DNA of 45,397 bases from an uncultured Eubacteriales bacterium (GTDB lineage Bacteria > Bacillota > Clostridia > Christensenellales > Aristaeellaceae). The notes below the pieces were generated by a model. The model was not told where the DNA came from and did no database searches. It saw nothing but the letters and a program-made list of their open reading frames with translations. How positions within the stretch are numbered: position 1 is the stretch's first letter; each line of letters begins with the position of its first letter. Of this stretch, positions 33,237 through 41,306 are shown one piece after another. Both the position numbers and the translations under genes were made by a program. The stretch spans positions 1 through 45,397 of the forward strand of contig CADBKQ010000018.1 of assembly GCA_902795275.1 (NCBI GenBank). Direction: 5' to 3'.

Positions 33237-34556
33237 TCAACCGATGCGGTAGCTTCCGTCTTCCGCGCTGTCGATCTCGGTTTCGTAGAAGGCGCGCATT
33301 CCTCGGATCATGTAATCAATGTCCTTCACCCCGGCGGTTTCATAGCAGCTGTGCATGGCTAGCTGGGCCAGGCCGATGTCCAGGGTGTTGATGGACACAT
33401 GAGAGCCGGAGATATTGCCCAGGGTGCCGCCGCCCGGCAGGTCGGAGCGGTTGGCGTAGTGCTGCACGGGCACGCCCGCTTTGTCGCAGATGGCGTGGAA
33501 CACCGCTTCGCTCACCGCGTCGGTGGTGTACTTCTGGTTGGCGTTGAACTTCACCACGATGCCCTCGTTCATGAAGGTCTTGTTTTCCCCGTCGGAATAT
33601 TCCGGGTGGTTGGGGTGCATGGCGTGGGCGTTGTCGGCGGAGAGCATGAAGCTGCCGGCCAGGGCCGCGTAATAGCTTTCCTCGCTGCCGCCCAGGGCCA
33701 GGACGATGCGCCGCAGCGTGTCGCTGAGGAACGTGGAATCCGCGCCCTGCTTGGTGGTGCTGCCCACTTCCTCGTTGTCGAACACGCAGCAGACGTTCAC
33801 GTGGTTCCCCGGCTTTGCCCGCTTGAACGCTTCCAGGGACGCGAAGGCACATTCCAGGTCGTCCAGCCGCGGCGCGGAAATGTATTCCTCATGCACGCCC
33901 CAGACGGTGCCTGCCGTGCGGTTGTACAGGAACAGATCAGCCCCTAAAACGTCCTTTTCTTCCGCTCCTGCTGCCCGGGCGATTTCCGCCTTGAAGGTGC
34001 CCTTCGCGTCCTTGCTTCCCCAGAGGGGAAAGGTGTCCACGGCGGGGTTGAACTTGTAGCCGTTGTTGACCTCCCGGTTCATGTGGATGGCCACGTTGGG
34101 GATGATGGCCATGTCCCGTTTCAGGTTCACCAGCTTCGTGCGCACGCCCGCTCCGTCCCGCACGATCACCCGCCCGGCGACGGACAGGGGCCGGTCAAAC
34201 CAGGTGGACATGATCATGCCGCCGTAGCGCTCTGTGTCCAGCTGCACGTACTTGTCCCGCACGACCACTTCGGCGTTCTCCTTGATTTTGAAGGTGGGGG
34301 AGTCGGAGTGGCTGGCAATCAGCTGGAAAGCGCGGAAGGGGCCTTCCGGCAGGGTGAAGGCGATGACGCTGCTGCGGTTGCGGGTCACGTAATATTTCCC
34401 GCCGGGCTGCAAATGCCATTCTTCCCGCTCGGATAAGGCGGTAAAGCCCGCCAGCTCTTTTTCGATGGTTTCAATGGCGTGGAAGCTGGTGGGGCTCGCT
34501 TCGATAAAGGAAATCAGCTTTTGCGCCTGCAACAGATCGTTTTGTTCGGGTTTCAT
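33237..34556 (-). CDS. M18 family aminopeptidase
   Basis: A 439-residue, co-catalytic di-zinc aminopeptidase that removes N-terminal (often acidic) residues from peptides in the cytosol. Visible ligands and motifs: H83 in ASHSDSPTFK, DNEEVGS, and SADNAHAMHPNHPEY near the C-terminal third. The length is usual for M18. The ATG at 34554-34556 has GGAGG seven bases upstream, so the longer frame is not used. It has its own promoter. It suits a peptide-catabolising anaerobe. An M18 family protein other than aspartyl aminopeptidase remains possible. Confidence 0.92.
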   Translation of the reverse strand: MKPEQNDLLQAQKLISFIEASPTSFHAIETIEKELAGFTALSEREEWHLQPGGKYYVTRNRSSVIAFTLPEGPFRAFQLIASHSDSPTFKIKENAEVVVRDKYVQLDTERYGGMIMSTWFDRPLSVAGRVIVRDGAGVRTKLVNLKRDMAIIPNVAIHMNREVNNGYKFNPAVDTFPLWGSKDAKGTFKAEIARAAGAEEKDVLGADLFLYNRTAGTVWGVHEEYISAPRLDDLECAFASLEAFKRAKPGNHVNVCCVFDNEEVGSTTKQGADSTFLSDTLRRIVLALGGSEESYYAALAGSFMLSADNAHAMHPNHPEYSDGENKTFMNEGIVVKFNANQKYTTDAVSEAVFHAICDKAGVPVQHYANRSDLPGGGTLGNISGSHVSINTLDIGLAQLAMHSCYETAGVKDIDYMIRGMRAFYETEIDSAEDGSYRIG

Positions 34557-34586
34557 AAGCGCCTCCTGATGCTTTCGTTTTTCCCT

Positions 34587-34615
34587 ATCATACAGGAAGA
34601 AGTAAAGAAAATCAA
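34587..34615 (-). promoter_or_regulatory. Promoter of the M18 aminopeptidase gene
   Basis: On the minus strand TTGATT (34610-34615), a 17-base spacer and TATGAT (34587-34592). Confidence 0.7.
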
Positions 34616-34647
34616 CACGGAATTTGGATGATATGATGATTGCCACG

Positions 34648-34720
34648 TTTTATGGCTTTCTCGGAAGGGGGAGTGGGGGAAACCGCTCTTCGGCCTTCAA
34701 AGAGCGGTTTCCCCCACAAA
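34648..34720 (+). repeat. Palindromic element, family P, copy 2
   Basis: It starts TTTTATGGCTTTCTCGGAAG, followed by GGGG, then an 18-bp stem (34673-34690 with 34700-34717) beginning GTGGGGGAAACC. The same layout as copy 1 (17585-17664) is seen in the other orientation. It ends seven bases before the -35 of the ribU promoter, so it may influence this promoter. Confidence 0.75.
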
Positions 34721-34726
34721 TTCTTC

Positions 34727-34755
34727 TTGACGTAATTCCCCCGCCGCGTTATAAT
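34727..34755 (+). promoter_or_regulatory. Promoter of ribU
   Basis: TTGACG (34727-34732), a 17-base spacer and TATAAT (34750-34755). The FMN riboswitch begins about 30 bases downstream. Confidence 0.88.
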
Positions 34756-34784
34756 AAACCCGAAAATCGCACAAGCCACTTTTG

Positions 34785-34901
34785 CTTCTTCGGGGTTGGG
34801 TGAAATTCCCTACCGGCGGTGACAGCCCGCGAACTGAACGAACCGTTCAGCCGATTCGGTGAAATTCCGATGCCGACAGTACAGTCTGGATGAGAGAAGA
34901 A
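34785..34901 (+). ncRNA. FMN riboswitch (RFN element)
   Basis: The conserved RFN blocks are all present: GGGTGAAATTCCCTACCGGC, GGTGACAGCCCGCGA, CGGTGAAATTCCG, ATGCCGACAGTACAGTCTGG and ATGAGAGAAG, with a closing helix of CTTCTT against AGAAG. It senses FMN and lies in the leader of the riboflavin transporter gene, so it should reduce ribU expression when FMN is plentiful. The expression platform follows (34909-34990). Confidence 0.95.
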
Positions 34902-34908
34902 CCGGAAT

Positions 34909-34927
34909 CAAACGCCTCCCGCGTTTG
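34909..34927 (+). promoter_or_regulatory. Expression-platform hairpin between FMN riboswitch and ribU
   Basis: CAAACGC (34909-34915) pairs with GCGTTTG (34921-34927) around loop CTCCC (34916-34920). The loop with its preceding base (GCCTCC in 34914-34919) is complementary to the ribosome binding site AGGAGG (34980-34985), so a loop-site contact could block translation. There is no T-run, pointing to control at translation initiation. Confidence 0.5.
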
Positions 34928-34992
34928 GCGCGTCCGTCCCTGAAAGCGAAGATGCCGAAGGGGGCGGTGCCAATCAGCAAGGAGGATTTTTT

Positions 34993-35592
34993 ATGTCCGC
35001 GAATGCCAAGAAACCCAACATCTTTTCCACCCCGTATCTGACCCGCATGGCCATTCTGACCGCCATCTCCTTCATCCTGTTCCTGATCCAGGTGCCCATC
35101 GTGGCGTTTTACAAGCTGGACGTGAGCAACATTCCCGTGCTGCTGGGAGCGTTCTCCATGGGTACGGTGCCGGGCGTGATCATCCTGGCGCTGAAATGCT
35201 GCCTGGCTTTGCTGCGCACCACCAGCGCGGGCGTGGGCGACCTGGCGGACTTCATCATGGGCGCCGCCCTGGTGATTCCCGCGTCGGTGATCTACCACCG
35301 GAACAAAACCCGCAAGACCGCGTTGGTCGGCATGGCCGTCGGCACGCTGTGCATGGTGGTCGCGGGCGTGCTGGCGAACAAGTTCATTATGCTGCCTTTC
35401 TACATGGGCGCGTACCATATGGACATGAACGGCATCCTGAAATTCGCCAACGTGGGCGGGATTGACAGCGAATGGAAGCTGCTTCTGCTCATCACCGGCC
35501 CCTTCAACCTGCTCAAGGGCGTGGTGCTCAGCGTGGTGACCGGGCTGATTTACAAGCCGCTGTCGCCCATCCTGCATGCCAAAATCAGGTAA
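34993..35592 (+). CDS. ribU: Riboflavin ECF transporter S component RibU
   Basis: A 199-residue integral membrane protein with about six helices that binds riboflavin and works with the energy-coupling EcfAA'T module encoded elsewhere. The S-component residues LDVSNIPVLLGAFSMGT are typical of RibU, and the FMN riboswitch upstream supports the substrate strongly. AGGAGG lies at 34980-34985, seven bases before the ATG at 34993. It is monocistronic and ends at a strong terminator. An open frame beginning at 34859 overlaps the riboswitch and is not a gene. Confidence 0.93.
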   Translation: MSANAKKPNIFSTPYLTRMAILTAISFILFLIQVPIVAFYKLDVSNIPVLLGAFSMGTVPGVIILALKCCLALLRTTSAGVGDLADFIMGAALVIPASVIYHRNKTRKTALVGMAVGTLCMVVAGVLANKFIMLPFYMGAYHMDMNGILKFANVGGIDSEWKLLLLITGPFNLLKGVVLSVVTGLIYKPLSPILHAKIR

Positions 35593-35628
35593 ACGCTGTT
35601 CTTTCTTTGTATTGATTTCATCATCCTG

Positions 35629-35679
35629 CCGGATTCATGCTGAGAAACCCCGGACGTTTTCAGCGTGAATCCGGTTTTT
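35629..35679 (+). terminator. Terminator of ribU
   Basis: CCGGATTCATGCTGA (35629-35643) pairs with TCAGCGTGAATCCGG (35660-35674), with two mismatched or wobble positions, followed by TTTTT. Confidence 0.85.
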
Positions 35680-35700
35680 GTTTATAAATTGTACATTGTA

Positions 35701-35729
35701 TTGCATTCAAATGAAATGCGTGATATGAT
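35701..35729 (+). promoter_or_regulatory. Promoter of the peptide/nickel ABC importer operon with candidate operator
   Basis: TTGCAT (35701-35706), a 17-base spacer and TATGAT (35724-35729) with TGA before the -10. An imperfect palindrome, GCATT-N7-AATGC (35703-35719), overlaps the spacer, where a repressor would compete with RNA polymerase. Confidence 0.65.
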
Positions 35730-35794
35730 ACCCCCAAGACGGCGCGGGCGGCATCATTTCCCGCGCTCAGAAATAAGGAAGGGAGAAAACCCGA

Positions 35795-37654
35795 ATGAAG
35801 AAACTGATTTCCCTGCTGCTTTGCGCAGTGATGCTGCTTGGCATCTTCGGCGCGGCGGCGGAAGACAAAGTCACCTATACCACGCTGTACAGCAGTGAAG
35901 TGACCACCCTGAATTATCTGATCACTTCCACCACCAACGAATTCGCGATTGCCGCCAACCTGATCGACACCCTGGTGGAGTACGACATGTACGGCCGCAT
36001 GCAGCCCTCTCTGGCCACCGCCTGGGAAAACTCCGAGGACGGCCTGACCTGGACCTTCACCCTGCGGCAGGACGCCAACTGGGTGGACGGCAATGACGAA
36101 GTAGTGGCCCCCGTGACCGCCAACGACTTCGTGGCCGCCGCCAAGTACATCCTCAACGCCCAGAACGCCTCCTCCACCGCCGACATCCTCTACGGCGTCA
36201 TCGAAGGCGCGGAAGCCTATTACATGGGTACCGCCACCCCTGAGGAAGGCGCGGAGCCCGCTCCCGCCATGGATTGGGACACCGTAGGCATCAAGGCCCT
36301 GGACGACTACACCCTCCAGTATACCCTCAGCCATCCCGTGCCCTACTTCCTGTCCATGCTCACCTACGTGAACTTCATGCCCGTGTATGAGCCTTTCCTG
36401 CTGGAAAAGGGCGAAGGCTTCGGCCTGGCCACCGGCAACGACACGCTGCTGTACTGCGGCTCCTATTACCTGAGCCAGTTCAAGCCCCAGGAGATCCGGG
36501 TGCTGAGCAAGAACGAAAAGAACTGGGACGTTGGCAATGTACACATCGACGAGATCGTGGCCAAGTACAACAAGGAAGCCGCCACCGTGTCCGCCGAGCT
36601 GTATCTGCGCGGCGAAGTGGACTCCGCTTCCCTGAGCAACGAGCTCACCGCCGACTGGCTGGCCGACGAGGAAAAGGCCGCGAAGATCCATCCCGTCCGC
36701 TATGACACCGACTATTATTCCTACTTCTACACCTTCAACTTCGATCCCCAGTTCGACGCCATCTATGAGCCGGACAACTGGAAGATCGCCGTGAACAATG
36801 AAAACTTCCGCTGGTCCGTCATCGCCGCCTTTGACCGCATCAAGGCCAAGACCCTGCTGGACGCCGAGAACCCCGACAAGATGCTGTACAACACCATCAC
36901 GCCTCCCTTCTTCTGCGAAATCGACGGCGTGGACTATGTGAACATGGGCGACTTGGCCGCCTGGACTGAGGCGGACTGCGACGTGATGAACGATGATACG
37001 ATCGCGACCGCGCTGGCTTTCAAGGAAGCCGCCGTGCAGGAACTGACCGAAGCGGGCGCCACCTTCCCCATTAAGATCCTTCTGCTCTACAACCCCAACG
37101 CTTCCGCCAACAACTCCGACCAGGAAGCCCAGATCGTGGAACAGCAGCTGGAAGGCGTGCTGGGCACCGATTACATCGACGTGGTCATTGAAGCCGGCCC
37201 CTCCACCAGCTACCTGACCGCCCGCCGCACCGGCATGTACGGCATGATGAACTGCAACTGGGGCCCCGACTATGCCGACCCCGAGACCTTCACCGATCCC
37301 TTCACCGCCGGCAACAAGTACAACTTCATCGACAAGTCCGGCAATCCCCAGGTCGAAGAGTACTACGCCCTGGTGGACGCCGCCAAGGCCATCACCAACG
37401 ACATCCCCGCCCGCTATGAAGCCTTCGCCAAGGCGGAAGCCTACCTGATCGAGCATGCCTTCGTGATGCCCTTCGGCCACGGCTCCGGCGGCTACACCGC
37501 TTCCCTGCTGGATCCCTTCTCCGGCCCCATGGCTCCCTTCGGCATTTCCACCGACCGCTACAAGGGTCAGTTTAAGCTGGAATCCTACATGGACACCGAC
37601 GCTTACTACGACGCTTACGACGCTTACATGGAAGCCCGCGACAAGGCGGAGTAA
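35795..37654 (+). CDS. ABC transporter substrate-binding protein, peptide/nickel family (SBP_bac_5)
   Basis: A 619-residue extracytoplasmic binding protein of the oligopeptide class. After a signal peptide (MKKLISLLLCAVMLLGIFGA), the family-5 fold shows LIDTLVEYDMYGRMQPSLATAWENS and the C-terminal NWGPDYADPETFTDPF. The signal ends AAAED. The only Cys is at position 9, too early for a lipobox, so it looks like a signal-peptidase-I protein and not a lipoprotein, unlike most Gram-positive binding proteins. It is the first gene of the importer operon; the permeases and ATPases follow. A free binding protein would need another way to stay at the cell surface. Confidence 0.92.
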   Translation: MKKLISLLLCAVMLLGIFGAAAEDKVTYTTLYSSEVTTLNYLITSTTNEFAIAANLIDTLVEYDMYGRMQPSLATAWENSEDGLTWTFTLRQDANWVDGNDEVVAPVTANDFVAAAKYILNAQNASSTADILYGVIEGAEAYYMGTATPEEGAEPAPAMDWDTVGIKALDDYTLQYTLSHPVPYFLSMLTYVNFMPVYEPFLLEKGEGFGLATGNDTLLYCGSYYLSQFKPQEIRVLSKNEKNWDVGNVHIDEIVAKYNKEAATVSAELYLRGEVDSASLSNELTADWLADEEKAAKIHPVRYDTDYYSYFYTFNFDPQFDAIYEPDNWKIAVNNENFRWSVIAAFDRIKAKTLLDAENPDKMLYNTITPPFFCEIDGVDYVNMGDLAAWTEADCDVMNDDTIATALAFKEAAVQELTEAGATFPIKILLLYNPNASANNSDQEAQIVEQQLEGVLGTDYIDVVIEAGPSTSYLTARRTGMYGMMNCNWGPDYADPETFTDPFTAGNKYNFIDKSGNPQVEEYYALVDAAKAITNDIPARYEAFAKAEAYLIEHAFVMPFGHGSGGYTASLLDPFSGPMAPFGISTDRYKGQFKLESYMDTDAYYDAYDAYMEARDKAE

Positions 37655-37710
37655 CGGAACTTTCCCTCGACGGGTTCAAGTCAAGCCGCTGAAAAGGACA
37701 AACCTTTCCA

Positions 37711-37819
37711 TGTCATCCTGACGACCGCGAAGCGGTCAGGAAGGACCTCCCTCGTCGTACCCCATTTCAATCGTATGGAGGAGATCCTTCCCTGTCGCTT
37801 CGCGACGGTCAGGATGACA
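37711..37819. repeat. 109-bp inverted-repeat element between binding protein and oppB genes
   Basis: Ends are TGTCATCCTGAC on the left (37711-37722) and, on the other strand, TGTCATCCTGACC at the right. Each arm contains a small GCGAAGC-type hairpin and ends in AAGGACCTCC or AAGGATCTCC. It shares its arm sequence with the half-copy at 788-814. It codes for nothing. It sits inside the importer operon, in the 298-base gap at 37655-37952. Confidence 0.75.
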
Positions 37820-37894
37820 AGCGGACCGTTTGCATGTTTCTGACAATACGGAATCGCTGCGGCACGGAATTCCTATTCAACCACAAATAATCGC

Positions 37895-37926
37895 TGCGGC
37901 AGGAGAGGCGCGCTTCTCCTGCCGCA
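37895..37926 (+). other. Strong hairpin before oppB
   Basis: TGCGGCAGGAGA (37895-37906) pairs perfectly with TCTCCTGCCGCA (37915-37926) around an 8-base loop, 11 bases before the oppB ribosome binding site. The sequence AATCGCTGCGGCA occurs at 37852 and again at 37889. There is no T-run. A stable internal hairpin after a binding-protein gene often keeps that part of the mRNA more abundant; this is inference. Confidence 0.55.
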
Positions 37927-37952
37927 TACGAGTATTGAAGGAAGCTGAAACC

Positions 37953-38894
37953 TTGGCAAAATACCTGCTCAAGCGCATCGGACAATCCATTCTGACGCTG
38001 GTGATCATCCTGACGCTGGTGTTTATTATGGTGCGCCAGATGCCCATCGACGGATACTTTGAGAACATCGACAAGCTGGATGAAGCCGTCATCAAAGCCA
38101 CGCTGGATCAGATGGGCCTGAACGACCCCATCCTGGTGCAGCTCAAGGATTTTTTCGTGCGTCTGCTCCACGGCGATCTGGGAACCTCCGCCCGCTACAG
38201 CCGGGGCGTGCCCATCACCCAGATCATCGCCGCCAAAGCCCCCATTTCCATTCAGATGGGCCTGCTCTCCATGGCAGTTTCCATGCTGCTGGGCATTCCG
38301 CTGGGCGCGGCTATGGCCCGCAGCAAAAACAAGTTTTGGGATAAATTCGGCACGGTGTTTATCGTGCTGGTGAACGCCGTCCCCGCGGCGGTATATTATA
38401 TTTATTTGCAATCCTACGGCTCCCTGGCCCTGAACGTGAGCATGCTGTTTGAGGAAAGCAACTGGGTGTCCTGGATATTGCCTGTTTTTTCCATGTCGCT
38501 GGGCAACATCGCCTATTACGCCATGTGGCTTAGGCGGTACATGCTGGATGAAATGAACAAGGATTATGTGCGCCTGGCCCGGGCCAAGGGCGTGGACAGC
38601 AAGAAAATCACCATGCGCCACGTGTTCCGCAACGCCTTTGTCCCCATGATCCAGTACATCCCCACCTCGCTTCTGTACACTGTCAGCGGTTCCATTTATA
38701 TCGAATCCCTCTATTCCATTCCCGGCATGGGCGGGCTGCTGGTGGACGTGATCAGCAAGCAGGACAACCCCATGGTGCAGGCCCTGGTGATGATCTATTC
38801 CTGCATCGGCATCATCGGCATGATCCTGGGCGACATCCTGATGGCGATCATCGACCCGCGCATCAGCCTGAACAGGAAGGAGGGGGCGCGCTGA
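37953..38894 (+). CDS. oppB: Peptide/nickel ABC transporter permease, OppB type
   Basis: A 313-residue permease with six predicted helices and the family's N-terminal RIGQSILTLVIILTLVFIM. The ATPase-contacting EAA-like segment reads LARAKGVDSKKITMRHVFRNA. TTG at 37953 is chosen as start because AAGGAAG lies eight bases upstream and the reading begins MAKYLLKRIG, the usual family N-terminus; a longer frame from 37830 would run through the hairpin. Its stop overlaps the start of the next permease gene. Confidence 0.92.
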   Translation: MAKYLLKRIGQSILTLVIILTLVFIMVRQMPIDGYFENIDKLDEAVIKATLDQMGLNDPILVQLKDFFVRLLHGDLGTSARYSRGVPITQIIAAKAPISIQMGLLSMAVSMLLGIPLGAAMARSKNKFWDKFGTVFIVLVNAVPAAVYYIYLQSYGSLALNVSMLFEESNWVSWILPVFSMSLGNIAYYAMWLRRYMLDEMNKDYVRLARAKGVDSKKITMRHVFRNAFVPMIQYIPTSLLYTVSGSIYIESLYSIPGMGGLLVDVISKQDNPMVQALVMIYSCIGIIGMILGDILMAIIDPRISLNRKEGAR

Positions 38895-40258
38895 TGAAAG
38901 GCGTAAAGGACCGTCTTTCCGAACCGATTGAAAAATCCATGCTGGAGTTCGCCTCCTACGACAGCGAGGCCGCGGAAAAAACGGGGTATTCCAACTACTC
39001 CTACTGGGGCAGCACCTTCCGCGCTTTCCTGAAAAACCGCGTGGCCATGAGCCTGCTGATCGTGCTGGGCGTGCTGCTGGTGTTCACCATCATCCAGCCT
39101 TACCTGCCCGGCCAGTTCAAATCCAACCTGGTCATCAACCATCCCGTCACCGGCATCCAGATGATGAATATCCAGCCGGGCCTGACCAACGTGGTGGAAA
39201 CCGCGGAGGAAGGTACGCTGCTGATCGTCACGCCCTGGGAGGACGAAGAATGGGCGGCGGTGAGCAACCTGCTGGCCACCATCCCGGGCCGGAAGGAGTT
39301 TACCCTGCTGGAATACGGCGCGGACTATTGCAAGGTGGAATACGACGGGCAGACCGGCTATGTGAAGAACGATTTCACCACCAAGCTGAAACTGCCCGAA
39401 GACTACGAAAACACGCCCTACAAGGCCAAATCCAACCTGGCGGTGAAGCTGTTCACCGCGCCGAAGGAAATGACCAACAACAAGGGCAATGAATTGTTTG
39501 TCAGGAAATCCTCCCTGGACATCCGGGAGGACGGCACGGCGGTCACCGTGGAAAAAGCGGAACTGAGGCTGCTGCCTGACACCCGCCCCTTCCTGTTCGG
39601 CACCAACAACGCGGGGCAGGACTTGTGGGCCATGGTGTGGAGCGGCACCCGCACGTCCCTGACCATCGGCGTGATGGTCGCCATCTTCCAGGCCATCATC
39701 GGTATCCTCATCGGCGTGCTGTGGGGCTATGTGAAGGCGCTCGACCGGCTGCTGACCGAGGTTTACAACGTGATCGACAACATCCCTACCACCATTGTCC
39801 TTATCCTGATTTCCTACATCATGCGCCCCGGCGTCACCACCCTGATCTTCGCCATGAGCATCACGGGCTGGGTGGGCATGGCCCGGTTCGTGCGCAACCA
39901 GATCGTCATCATCCGCGACCGGGACTACAACCTGGCCTCCCGGTGCTTAGGCGTTGGCACGTTCCGCATCATCTTCCGGAACCTGCTGCCTTATCTCGTG
40001 TCGGTGATCACGCTGCGCATGGCCCTGTCCATTCCCGGCGCCATCGGCAGCGAGGTGTTCATCACCTATATTGGCTTGGGCCTGCCGGTGAGCATTCCTT
40101 CTTTGGGGAACCTGATCAACGTGGGCCGCAAGCTGCTGGCCACCTCCGCCAGCTATCAGCTGGTGTTCCCGACGATCGTGCTGTCCATCATCACCATTTC
40201 GTTCTACATTCTCGGCAACGCCTTCGCGGACGCCGCCGACCCGAAGAATCACGTGTAA
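38894..40258 (+). CDS. oppC: Peptide/nickel ABC transporter permease, OppC type, with large extracytoplasmic insertion
   Basis: A 454-residue permease, about 150 longer than usual OppC proteins. The first helix is near 49-70. The family block FGTNNAGQDLWA, which normally comes soon after it, is at 235-246. The roughly 160 residues between (71-230) face outside and are not a membrane domain. They include ADYCKVEYDGQTGYVKNDF (143-161), which resembles a bacterial SH3 (SH3b) strand-turn, and a Cys at 146. The rest, with five more helices and LASRCLGVGTFRIIFRNL (the EAA loop), is normal. The insertion could contact the cell wall or the binding protein. It is coupled to oppB by a one-base overlap (TGATG). 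Confidence 0.9.
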   Translation: MKGVKDRLSEPIEKSMLEFASYDSEAAEKTGYSNYSYWGSTFRAFLKNRVAMSLLIVLGVLLVFTIIQPYLPGQFKSNLVINHPVTGIQMMNIQPGLTNVVETAEEGTLLIVTPWEDEEWAAVSNLLATIPGRKEFTLLEYGADYCKVEYDGQTGYVKNDFTTKLKLPEDYENTPYKAKSNLAVKLFTAPKEMTNNKGNELFVRKSSLDIREDGTAVTVEKAELRLLPDTRPFLFGTNNAGQDLWAMVWSGTRTSLTIGVMVAIFQAIIGILIGVLWGYVKALDRLLTEVYNVIDNIPTTIVLILISYIMRPGVTTLIFAMSITGWVGMARFVRNQIVIIRDRDYNLASRCLGVGTFRIIFRNLLPYLVSVITLRMALSIPGAIGSEVFITYIGLGLPVSIPSLGNLINVGRKLLATSASYQLVFPTIVLSIITISFYILGNAFADAADPKNHV

Positions 40259-40271
40259 AGGGGGAGTTTTC

Positions 40272-41306
40272 ATGGATCAGGAGCCTATCCTGTCGGTGCA
40301 GCATCTGAATGTGAAATTCTCCCTGCGCGGCAAAGTGCTCCACGCCATCCGGGACGTGTCGCTGGATTTATACAAGGGAGAGACCCTCGCCATCGTGGGG
40401 GAAAGCGGCTCCGGCAAATCGGTGCTGACGAAAACCTTCATGGGCCTCATGGACGTGAACGGCTGGATCGACAGCGGCAGCATCCTCTACAACGGCCAGG
40501 ATCTGGCGCAGTTCAAGACGGAAAAGGAATGGCTGACCATCCGGGGCCGGGAAATCGCCATGGTGCTGCAAGACCCCATGACCAGCCTGAACCCGCTGAA
40601 AACCATCGGCGCGCAGATCGAGGAAGCCATCGCCCTGCATCAGCATGTGACCGGAGGCGAAGCCCATAAACGGGTGATCGAATTGCTGACCGACGTGGGC
40701 ATCACCGAGCCGGAACGCCGGGCGAAACAGTATCCCCACGAGTTTTCCGGCGGCATGCGGCAGCGCGTGGTCATCGCCATCGCCATGGCCTGCAACCCGA
40801 AAATCCTCATATGCGACGAGCCGACCACCGCCCTGGACGTGACCATCCAGGCCCAGATTCTTCACCTCATCCGCGACCTGGTGCGCAAGTATTCCCTGAC
40901 CACGGTGTACATCACCCACGACCTGGGCGTGGTCGCCAACGTGGCGGACCGGGTGGCGGTCATGTACGCCGGGGACATCGTGGAAATCGGCATGGCGCGG
41001 GAAGTGTTCTACGACGCGCGGCACCCCTACACCTGGGCGCTGCTGTCCTCCCTGCCGCAGCTGGGCATCAAGGGGGAAAAGCTGTTTTCCATCCAGGGCA
41101 CGCCGCCCAGCCTGTTCCAGGAAATTCACGGCGACGCCTTCGCCGCCCGCAATCCCCATGCCCTGAAAATCGACTTTGAACAGCGCCCGCCGCTGTTTGA
41201 GGTATCGCCCACCCACTTTGCCCGCACCTGGCTGCTGCACCCCGACGCGCCGAAGGTGGAGCCTCCGCCGGTGCTGAAGCGGCTTCGTCAGGAGGTGAGC
41301 CTATGA
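40272..41306 (+). CDS. oppD: Peptide/nickel ABC transporter ATP-binding protein, OppD type
   Basis: A 344-residue ATPase that energises the importer. Walker A GESGSGKS, signature FSGGMRQRV, Walker [12 protein letters not shown] and switch His THD are visible, and the C-terminal oligopeptide/dipeptide extension (about 235-344) is present. GGGGGAG lies at a suitable distance before the ATG at 40272. The C-terminal region lacks the usual four-Cys [4Fe-4S] motif seen in some relatives; no Cys is clustered there. The stop overlaps the next start. Confidence 0.94.
   Translation: MDQEPILSVQHLNVKFSLRGKVLHAIRDVSLDLYKGETLAIVGESGSGKSVLTKTFMGLMDVNGWIDSGSILYNGQDLAQFKTEKEWLTIRGREIAMVLQDPMTSLNPLKTIGAQIEEAIALHQHVTGGEAHKRVIELLTDVGITEPERRAKQYPHEFSGGMRQRVVIAIAMACNPKILICDEPTTALDVTIQAQILHLIRDLVRKYSLTTVYITHDLGVVANVADRVAVMYAGDIVEIGMAREVFYDARHPYTWALLSSLPQLGIKGEKLFSIQGTPPSLFQEIHGDAFAARNPHALKIDFEQRPPLFEVSPTHFARTWLLHPDAPKVEPPPVLKRLRQEVSL

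Noticed and set aside
34859..35041. 60-residue open frame before ribU
   Set aside because: It overlaps the FMN riboswitch and expression platform and has no homology or ribosome binding site.
35660..37480. 606-residue minus-strand open frame opposite the binding-protein gene
   Set aside because: Gly/Val/His-rich mirror of a normal family-5 binding protein gene, with no start signal.
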